Shown here: one piece after another, positions 1-5,139 of the stretch
Position numbering within the stretch: position 1 is the first letter of the stretch
Layout: each line of letters opens with the position of its first letter
Source of the DNA: Cellvibrionales bacterium UBA2618
Lineage (GTDB): Bacteria > Pseudomonadota > Gammaproteobacteria > Pseudomonadales > Porticoccaceae
Reading direction: 5' to 3'
Assembly (NCBI GenBank): GCA_002339165.1
Contig: DDJS01000110.1
Span: 1 to 7,136 of the forward strand
Length of the DNA stretch: 7,136 nucleotides
Notes under the pieces: model-generated
What the model saw: the letters and a program-made list of their open reading frames with translations, nothing else
The model's database searches: none
Told to the model about the DNA's origin: nothing
Made by a program: the position numbers and the translations under genes

Positions 1-1
1 C

Positions 2-112
2 GCTTTTGGCGTAAAAATCTCCGACATAGCCCGCTGGAATGGCATCAAGCGCAGCGACATACTGCAACCGAGGCAGAGGTTAATGATCTTTATAGACCCA
101 CATCTGCAGTAG
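2..112 (+). CDS. C-terminal end of a LysM-domain protein (partial, 5' end outside window)
   Basis: Reading from base 2 gives 36 codons without a stop, ending at TAG (110-112). The peptide contains FGVKISDIARWNGIK, then LQPRQRLMIF. This matches the second half of a LysM repeat: a helix with IA, the conserved WNG/N turn, then the L.PgQ.L.I strand that closes the domain. LysM domains bind the N-acetylglucosamine backbone of peptidoglycan, so the protein probably acts in the periplasm or cell envelope. C-terminal LysM repeats are typical of MltD-type lytic transglycosylases and of LysM/M23 envelope proteins. No catalytic part is in the window, so the enzyme class cannot be decided. The gene converges on ppiD with a 111-base spacer. 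The LysM reading is fairly secure; a full-gene name is not. Confidence 0.7.
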   Translation, partial: AFGVKISDIARWNGIKRSDILQPRQRLMIFIDPHLQ

Positions 113-114
113 TT

Positions 115-128
115 AAAATACGTATTTT
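115..128. repeat. 14-bp perfect AT-rich palindrome
   Basis: AAAATACGTATTTT is a perfect dyad with no spacer, starting two bases after the TAG stop of the LysM gene. With no loop it would not make a good RNA hairpin. It could be a protein-binding site or chance in an AT-rich spacer. No function can be assigned. Confidence 0.4.
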
Positions 129-149
129 TGGCTTGATAAACGATTCAGA

Positions 150-172
150 CCACCACTACATGGTGGCCTTTT
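150..172 (+). terminator. Candidate weak intrinsic terminator of the LysM gene
   Basis: CCACCA-ctaca-TGGTGG forms a 6-bp stem with a 5-base loop (150-166), followed by CCTTTT (167-172). The short U tract, separated from the stem by two C bases, makes it a weak terminator for the plus-strand gene. On the minus strand the stem is not followed by T bases, so it is a poor terminator for ppiD. Confidence 0.35.
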
Positions 173-173
173 C

Positions 174-203
174 GGGTCACTCAAAGGGCGCTTGATGTCA
201 CCC
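174..203. other. Imperfect stem-loop in the convergent spacer
   Basis: GGGT (174-177) pairs with ACCC (200-203). After a G/G mismatch in the minus-strand RNA (C/C on the plus strand), AC pairs with GT, and then TCAA pairs with TTGA around a 7-base loop, with one bulged A. It lies about 20 bases past the ppiD stop codon. No T run follows on either strand, so it is not a standard intrinsic terminator. It may protect the ppiD 3' end or help Rho-dependent ending. Confidence 0.3.
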
Positions 204-223
204 AATACAGAGTTGCTTTAGGG

Positions 224-2074
224 CTATCTTACCACCGCGGCATTCTCGACCAACGCCTGCTGAAAAGCAGAAATTTCACGATTTGCAGCCGCCTGTAACA
301 CTGCGTCCTTAAGCGCGCGCTGATCGGTTGAGCTCATCGAGTCATAATCACCAGCAACACTGCGCTGCAATGATACGATGACGAAATCACCTTTGCGATT
401 GATAAAGCTATCGTTTGCTGGAGTTGTTGCGCCAACTAAGCGAAACGCAAATTGATTAACTTCGGCGTTTACACCAGGGGAAGAACGCCTCGCCTCTAGT
501 GCCACTTGCCAGTCTAGGTCGTTTGCTTTCGCCACATCTTCGACGCTAGCACCAGCATCGACGCGCGCCATCAACTCTCTACCCTGCTGCGCTAACAACT
601 CCCCACCACGAAGCGCGGCATAAGCACTGGCCACGTCATCTTCAACCTCTTCAAACGGTTTTTGGTAGGCCATGATATGCTCCTTGAGCTTGACCACTAC
701 ATAGCGATCATCCTCCAGCACAAGCACCTCGCTCGCGTACTTGTCCAACAGTACTTCATCGCTAAAAGCGCTCTCGATAACTTCTGGGATTGCTCCGATT
801 CCGGCGCCTCCGCGACGACTCATAGGCTCTGAAACGCTTGCCACCAAACCAGTATCCTGCGCTATTTCAGCGAGAGATTCGGCGTTGTAACTGAGTTCGC
901 GTAACTGTGCCAGCTTCTCCAGCGACAACGCATCTGCCCGTTCGCGTTGCAATTGTGATGCAATCCGCGCAGATTCACTATCAAACTCAAAGGTCGTTTC
1001 ATCGATTTCCAGCAGCTTGATCAGGTGAATACCACTATCGGTTACCACCGGGCCAGATACCTTACCAACCTCTAGGGCCGCCAAAGCGCTTTCAAAACTC
1101 TCGGGGAACAACGATCCATCGCTAAATCCTAAATCACCGCCAATGCCCGCCGAACCCGCGTCCGTAGAATAACGCTCGGCTAAGTCTGCAAAGGATTCAC
1201 CAGCGGCAATGCTGGTAAGGATTTCATCCACCACACCATCATTATCCACATCCAGCAAAATGTGCGCAGCACGACGAGACGTGCTACCTACTGCGCCATC
1301 GCTCTCTTCGGTAAATCGTGCCAAAATATCCGCCTCGGATACCGGATCATCCAGCACCAACACATCAGCGCTGAGTTCTATGTAATCCAAGATCACCTGC
1401 TCCTCGCTTTCGAAATCACTCAGGTTGTCTTGATAATAGGATTGCAATGCCTCTTCAGATGCGACCACGGAGTCTAAAATAGGTTGTAAAGGCAGGATTA
1501 AATAATAGTAGTCGCGTGTTTGAGCCGCCACTTCAGCCAGCAGCTGTAACTCGCCTTGGGTGAGAAAACTCGATTGACGATAACCACTAACAAGCTGACC
1601 GCGCAACAGATCGTCGGCGAGTTGCTGTTTGAATTGCGCATTAGTCAGGCCTCTACCACGCACAAAAGACCGATACCGATCCTTATCAAAGACACCGTCG
1701 GTTTGGAAGCCCTCGGCGTTCTTCAGGATCTCGGCAACCGCTCGTGCCGGCACCACCATACCACTGCCATCGGCGCTCTGGCTCAGTGCACGATTGGCTA
1801 TCAATCGATCGACAACGCCCGGACGGAGCATCTCATCATCCAGTTGATCAAACCGCAATCCTTCATTTTCATTCAGAATACGTGACTTGGTCTGTTGCAA
1901 CTCAAGCGCCACGTCTTGTTCCGTAATCACATCACCATCGACGCTCGCCGCGGTAGGCCCCCCAGATCCGGTCATCGACATAGAACCGACACCAGAGAAA
2001 GTAAAAATAATGGCAATAAAAACAACAATGACTAGCGCAATCCCGCGCATCCCGCTCCGAAATCTGTCTAACAT
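224..2074 (-). CDS. ppiD: Membrane-anchored periplasmic parvulin-type chaperone PpiD
   Basis: The 616-residue product matches the family length (E. coli PpiD has 623). PpiD is a periplasmic chaperone anchored in the inner membrane at the Sec translocon, where it receives emerging exported proteins. One N-terminal membrane segment (about residues 11-30, GIALVIVVFIAIIFTFSGVG) follows a basic stretch (R4, R6, R10), which predicts N-in, C-periplasmic topology. Residues 40-200 form a SurA/PpiD-like helical chaperone region that includes GVFDKDRYRSFVRGRGLT. The parvulin domain spans about 268-356: HILL (271-274), ESFADLAERYSTD (293-305), GGDLGF (312-317) and GIHLIKL (348-354). A second helical region completes the chain. 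The start ATG has AGGA 7 bases upstream. The hupB terminator lies immediately before this ribosome binding site, and I see no clear promoter, so expression may depend on read-through. The gene ends convergently with the LysM gene. Oddity: a DVDNDGVVDE stretch at 275-284 resembles a Ca2+-binding loop. Confidence 0.95.
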   Translation of the reverse strand: MLDRFRSGMRGIALVIVVFIAIIFTFSGVGSMSMTGSGGPTAASVDGDVITEQDVALELQQTKSRILNENEGLRFDQLDDEMLRPGVVDRLIANRALSQSADGSGMVVPARAVAEILKNAEGFQTDGVFDKDRYRSFVRGRGLTNAQFKQQLADDLLRGQLVSGYRQSSFLTQGELQLLAEVAAQTRDYYYLILPLQPILDSVVASEEALQSYYQDNLSDFESEEQVILDYIELSADVLVLDDPVSEADILARFTEESDGAVGSTSRRAAHILLDVDNDGVVDEILTSIAAGESFADLAERYSTDAGSAGIGGDLGFSDGSLFPESFESALAALEVGKVSGPVVTDSGIHLIKLLEIDETTFEFDSESARIASQLQRERADALSLEKLAQLRELSYNAESLAEIAQDTGLVASVSEPMSRRGGAGIGAIPEVIESAFSDEVLLDKYASEVLVLEDDRYVVVKLKEHIMAYQKPFEEVEDDVASAYAALRGGELLAQQGRELMARVDAGASVEDVAKANDLDWQVALEARRSSPGVNAEVNQFAFRLVGATTPANDSFINRKGDFVIVSLQRSVAGDYDSMSSTDQRALKDAVLQAAANREISAFQQALVENAAVVR

Positions 2075-2088
2075 TACATCATCCTAAT

Positions 2089-2121
2089 AAAAAAAAGGGC
2101 GCCTGTGAAGTGCGCCCTTTT
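2089..2121 (-). terminator. Strong intrinsic terminator after hupB
   Basis: In the minus-strand direction, AAAAGGGCGC (2121-2112) pairs perfectly with GCGCCCTTTT (2102-2093) around a 9-base loop, and the T run continues to eight bases (2096-2089). This GC-rich 10-bp stem plus U8 is a textbook Rho-independent terminator. The reverse strand offers only a 4-base T tract. The T run ends 14 bases before the ppiD ATG, so the terminator abuts the ppiD ribosome binding site. Confidence 0.9.
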
Positions 2122-2146
2122 GTTGAAGAAGTTCTATTCGAACATT

Positions 2147-2169
2147 CCGTAAACCACTCTAGTTTACGG
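2147..2169 (-). other. Stem-loop enclosing the hupB stop codon
   Basis: In hupB mRNA, CCGTAAAC (2169-2162) pairs perfectly with GTTTACGG (2154-2147), an 8-bp stem. The 7-base loop TAGAGTG begins with the TAG stop codon. A smaller GTTC-gaata-GAAC hairpin (2143-2131) and then the terminator follow, giving three tandem stem-loops at the hupB 3' end. The pairing is visible directly; any role in mRNA stability or termination is inference. Confidence 0.6.
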
Positions 2170-2431
2170 CGTCCTTCAATGCCTTACCAGCTTTAAAGCT
2201 AGGCACGTTGGCAGCTGAGATTTGAATTTCTGCACCGGTTTGAGGGTTACGCCCAGTTCGCGCTGCCCTATGCTTTACGGAGTATGTGCCAAAACCTACC
2301 AGAGATACTTGATCCCCGTTTTTGAGTGCCGCCGTTATTGCATCAATAGCGGAGTCCAACGCACGACCCGCCGAAGCCTTAGAAATATCAGCGCCATCAG
2401 CTATTGCATCTACCAGTTCAGACTTATTCAC
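2159..2431 (-). CDS. hupB: DNA-binding protein HU (HU-beta type)
   Basis: The 90-residue product has the usual HU length and is close to E. coli HupB throughout. HU is an abundant dimeric nucleoid protein that binds DNA without strong sequence preference, bends it and supports replication, recombination and gene regulation. Residues 1-40 form the helical dimer body. GFG (46-48) and the stretch up to GRNPQTG (60-66) form the beta-arm, with the R61-N62-P63 tip that intercalates into the minor groove. PSFKAGKALKD (77-87) is the conserved C-terminal helix. The start is GTG (2431-2429): the overlapping ATG (2433-2431) is followed at once by TGA and cannot encode the protein. AAGGGGA about 7 bases upstream serves as ribosome binding site. 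The gene has its own sigma-70-like promoter and a strong terminator, so it is probably transcribed mostly as a single gene, as suits a highly expressed protein. In E. coli, HU-beta is a Lon substrate. Confidence 0.97.
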   Translation of the reverse strand: MNKSELVDAIADGADISKASAGRALDSAIDAITAALKNGDQVSLVGFGTYSVKHRAARTGRNPQTGAEIQISAANVPSFKAGKALKDAVN

Positions 2432-2518
2432 ATTTGTTCCCCTTTAATGGATTTACAAGAGTTGCTAAAAAAAATTTTAAATGCAAACACTCCATGGCGG
2501 CCGCATCGTCGGTGTAAC

Positions 2519-2547
2519 TTTATACCAACAGCCTTTTCGGCGGTCAA
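2519..2547 (-). promoter_or_regulatory. Sigma-70 promoter of hupB
   Basis: On the minus strand, TTGACC (2547-2542) and TATAAA (2524-2519) are separated by exactly 17 bases. A TG lies one base upstream of the -10, giving an extended -10. Each hexamer has one mismatch to consensus. Transcription would start near 2512, leaving an approximately 80-base leader before the GTG start. The leader holds a GC-rich GCGGCCGC patch followed by an AT-rich tract. Confidence 0.8.
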
Positions 2548-2572
2548 GCATACTTTTTTAAATTTCCATCAT

Positions 2573-2591
2573 TACCCAATGTTAATGGGTA
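2573..2591 (-). other. Stem-loop enclosing the lon stop codon
   Basis: In lon mRNA, TACCCA (2591-2586) pairs with TGGGTA (2578-2573), and the 7-base loop TTAACAT contains the TAA stop. No T run follows, so this is not an intrinsic terminator. I see no other terminator between lon and hupB, so some lon transcripts may continue into hupB. Confidence 0.45.
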
Positions 2592-4996
2592 TTTGCGATG
2601 CCGCTTGACAACTCTGCCTTGTCAGTACGGCTGCTTTTGTTGAATTCTTCATCCGTCAACGGCTTCGGGCTGGTTTCGAACGCAATGTCCAATACCTCGT
2701 CGATCCATTTGACTTTGCATATCTTAAGATCGGCCTTAATGTTGTCCGGGATCTCTTTAAGATCACTGCCGTTCTCATCGGGAATTATAACAGTTGTCAC
2801 ACCTCCCCGGTGGGCGGCCAACAACTTTTCTTTGAGCCCACCAATCTTTAGAACCTGCCCGCGCAAGGTAATCTCACCAGTCATTGCTACCTCGGCTCGA
2901 ACTGGCGTGCCTGTCAGGACCGATACCATCGCAGTGCACATACCCACGCCAGCCGAAGGACCATCTTTGGGTGTCGCACCCTCGGGCACATGAATGTGCA
3001 AATCGTTTTCCTGGTAAAAATCGCGGCGAATGCCGAGTGCCTTGGCACGGCTTCGAACCACCGTAAGCGCCGCTTGGATAGATTCCTGCATGACATCACC
3101 TAGAGACCCAGTTTTAACCACCTTACCCTTTCCTGGGATCGCTGATGCCTCAATCGACAGCAACTCTCCACCCACAGACGTCCATGCCAGACCCGTCACT
3201 TGTCCGACTTGGTTCTCTTTCTCGGCGCGACCATAATTAAATCGACGCACCCCTAACATATCTTCGAGGCGCGCAGCGTCGATCGTTTCGGAGCCGCGCT
3301 TTTTGTCGCGCACGTGCTGCGTGACCACCTTGCGACAGATTTTTGCAACGTCCCGCTCCAAACCTCGCACCCCAGCTTCGCGGGTGTAGTAGCGGATGGT
3401 ATCCCGAAGGGCGTCGTCGGTGATCGTCACCTCACCATCCTTTAAGCCATTCGCCTTGCGTTGCTTTGGTACCAGATATTTGTCTGCAATGGCTATTTTT
3501 TCGTCTTCGGTGTAACCCGGTATGCGAATCACCTCCATCCGGTCGAGTAGCGGCCCGGGGATATTCATCGAGTTAGAGGTGCAGATAAACATCACCTCAG
3601 ATAGATCGTAATCTACCTCTAGGTAATGGTCGTTAAATGTGTGGTTCTGTTCAGGGTCTAGAACTTCGAGCAAAGCCGACGCGGGATCACCGCGGTGGTC
3701 CATTCCCATTTTGTCAATCTCATCGAGCAAGAACAATGGATTTTTCGCACCCACTTTTGACAGTTTCTGGATAAGCTTGCCCGGTAGAGAGCCGATATAG
3801 GTTCTGCGATGGCCTCGAATTTCGGCTTCATCGCGGACACCACCAAGACTCATTCTGGCGAACTTCCTACCGGTCGCCTTAGCAATTGATTCGCCCAGCG
3901 ACGTCTTGCCTACCCCTGGTGGCCCAACCAGACAAAGCACCGGGCCTTTAAGCTTTTTGACTCTTTGCTGAACCGCCAAAAATTCTAAAATGCGTTCTTT
4001 AACCTCGTCCAGACCATAGTGATCGTTGTTCAACCTGACTTCGGCCTCAGTCAAATTGTGTTTAACCCGCGTCCTATTTTTCCAAGGGACGCTAATCATC
4101 CAATCGAGATAATTACGCAAAACCGAGGCTTCGGCCGACATCGGCGACATCATTTTTAGTTTGTTGAGCTCGGCTTGGGTTTTTTCCAAAGCAGCGGTCG
4201 GCATGCCGGCGTCGGCCACCTTTTTCTCTAACTGGTCAAACTCAGAGACACCTTCATCCATGTCACCAAGCTCTTTTTGGATCGCCTTCATCTGCTCGTT
4301 GAGATAGTACTCGCGCTGACTTTTCTCCATTTGCTTTTTGACGCGTCCACGAATTTTCTGTTCTATTTGGAACAGATCGATTTCGGACTCCATCAGCCCC
4401 ATAAGGTGTTCTAGACGGCCGCTCAAACCAGAGACCTCGAGTATTTCTTGCTTTTGCTCAAGGCTCAATGTCATGTGCGAGGCGATAGTGTCAGCCAGTC
4501 GATGAGCATCTTCGATACCACTGACCGTGGCGATGACCTCGGCGGGAATTTTTTTACTTAAATTGACGTACTGCTCAAACATGGCAATCGTAGATCGTGC
4601 TGTGGCATCTACCTCCGCCTCGTCTATCTCAATATTTTTCAACTCGGCAACAGAGGCAACAATAAAGTCTTGTCCATCGACTTCGTCGAGCAACTCTACG
4701 CGATTTACTCCCTCCACCAACACTTTAAGCGTGCCATCTGGAAGTTTCAGCATCTGCAATATACTCGCTAGAGTACCCACGTCATACAGGTTTTCAAGCG
4801 CCGGATTATCCTCTGTGGGGTCGCGCTGCGCGACCAAGACAACTTGTTTATTCCCTTCCATTGCGTGTTCGAGCGCGAGAATCGACTTTTCCCGACCGAC
4901 AAATAACGGTACCACCATATGCGGATAAACCACCACATCGCGCAAAGGTAAAATAGGAAAACTGCCGTGCGCTTTTGTCGAATGCTCTGCTACCAT
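2582..4996 (-). CDS. lon: ATP-dependent Ser/Lys protease Lon
   Basis: With the ATG at 4996 the product has 804 residues (E. coli Lon: 784). Lon is a hexameric cytoplasmic AAA+ protease that degrades misfolded proteins and selected regulators. The N-terminal substrate-recognition domain begins with PILPLRDVVVYPHMVVPLF (14-32), followed by a coiled-coil region with KKQMEKSQREYYLNEQMKAI (about 220-239). Walker A is GPPGVGKT (358-365) and Walker B LLDEID (D425, E426). The C-terminal protease domain has catalytic S681 in PKDGPSAG and K724 in GGLKEKLLAAH, with spacing identical to E. coli. The tail is about 18 residues longer than in E. coli. The reading frame stays open to a GTG at 5050, but those 18 extra codons do not resemble Lon and the GTG would lie only a few bases past the predicted P2 start site. 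The ATG has AGAGG 5 bases upstream. The gene lies downstream of clpX with its own promoters and precedes hupB. Confidence 0.98.
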   Translation of the reverse strand: MVAEHSTKAHGSFPILPLRDVVVYPHMVVPLFVGREKSILALEHAMEGNKQVVLVAQRDPTEDNPALENLYDVGTLASILQMLKLPDGTLKVLVEGVNRVELLDEVDGQDFIVASVAELKNIEIDEAEVDATARSTIAMFEQYVNLSKKIPAEVIATVSGIEDAHRLADTIASHMTLSLEQKQEILEVSGLSGRLEHLMGLMESEIDLFQIEQKIRGRVKKQMEKSQREYYLNEQMKAIQKELGDMDEGVSEFDQLEKKVADAGMPTAALEKTQAELNKLKMMSPMSAEASVLRNYLDWMISVPWKNRTRVKHNLTEAEVRLNNDHYGLDEVKERILEFLAVQQRVKKLKGPVLCLVGPPGVGKTSLGESIAKATGRKFARMSLGGVRDEAEIRGHRRTYIGSLPGKLIQKLSKVGAKNPLFLLDEIDKMGMDHRGDPASALLEVLDPEQNHTFNDHYLEVDYDLSEVMFICTSNSMNIPGPLLDRMEVIRIPGYTEDEKIAIADKYLVPKQRKANGLKDGEVTITDDALRDTIRYYTREAGVRGLERDVAKICRKVVTQHVRDKKRGSETIDAARLEDMLGVRRFNYGRAEKENQVGQVTGLAWTSVGGELLSIEASAIPGKGKVVKTGSLGDVMQESIQAALTVVRSRAKALGIRRDFYQENDLHIHVPEGATPKDGPSAGVGMCTAMVSVLTGTPVRAEVAMTGEITLRGQVLKIGGLKEKLLAAHRGGVTTVIIPDENGSDLKEIPDNIKADLKICKVKWIDEVLDIAFETSPKPLTDEEFNKSSRTDKAELSSGIANTH

Positions 4997-5044
4997 TGCT
5001 GCCTCTAGGTTTAAGCCTATCTCCTCAGGTGACCAAAACCACCC

Positions 5045-5086
5045 GCACACTAACGGTATATTCTATCGTCGGCCGTTAGCGTGTGC
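5045..5086. repeat. Large inverted repeat in the lon promoter region
   Basis: GCACACTAACGG (5045-5056) is matched by the reverse complement of 5073-5086, which reads GCACAC-GC-TAACGG. The arms are a perfect 12-bp match apart from one 2-base insertion. The 16-base interval holds the TAGAAT -10 box of a candidate lon promoter. The structure could be an operator dyad, or a stem-loop at the 5' end of transcripts from the more upstream promoter. Confidence 0.65.
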
Positions 5087-5089
5087 CAA
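5060..5089 (-). promoter_or_regulatory. Candidate lon promoter P2 (sigma-70 type)
   Basis: On the minus strand, TTGGCA (5089-5084) and TAGAAT (5065-5060) are separated by 18 bases, each hexamer one mismatch from consensus. The start site would be near 5053, giving a leader of about 57 bases before the lon ATG. The -35 and spacer overlap one arm of the inverted repeat, and the start site overlaps the other. Confidence 0.6.
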
Positions 5090-5094
5090 ATAGG

Positions 5095-5121
5095 ATTATA
5101 ATTATCTTCGGCTACGATCAA
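5095..5121 (-). promoter_or_regulatory. Candidate lon promoter P1 (sigma-70 type, short spacer)
   Basis: A perfect TATAAT (5100-5095) lies 15 bases downstream of TTGATC (5121-5116) on the minus strand. The short spacer weakens the call, but the consensus -10 in the clpX-lon spacer is notable. Transcripts would begin near 5088, right at the first arm of the inverted repeat, so that the mRNA 5' end could fold. Confidence 0.4.
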
Positions 5122-5139
5122 CCGATCGCAGACTAAGCC
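5110..5139 (-). other. Stem-loop spanning the clpX stop codon
   Basis: GGCT (5139-5136) pairs with AGCC (5113-5110), and an inner perfect stem CGATC (5128-5124) pairs with GATCG (5119-5115) around a GGTT loop. The clpX TAG (5135-5133) lies in the internal bulge. No T run follows, so it is unlikely to be an efficient intrinsic terminator, and clpX transcripts may read through into lon. The candidate P1 -35 box lies in the loop region. Confidence 0.35.

Noticed and set aside
1262..2087. Several short plus-strand frames opposite ppiD
   Set aside because: They overlap one another and the well-supported ppiD gene, and none resembles a known protein; they are shadows of ppiD codon usage.
2222..2608. 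Plus-strand frame of 128 codons across hupB and its leader
   Set aside because: It crosses hupB, the hupB promoter and the end of lon antisense, with no family resemblance.
4527..4928. Plus-strand open frame of 133 codons inside lon
   Set aside because: It is antisense to the strongly conserved N-terminal half of lon, is rich in Ser/Thr as expected from the complementary frame, and shows no recognisable domain or ribosome binding site.
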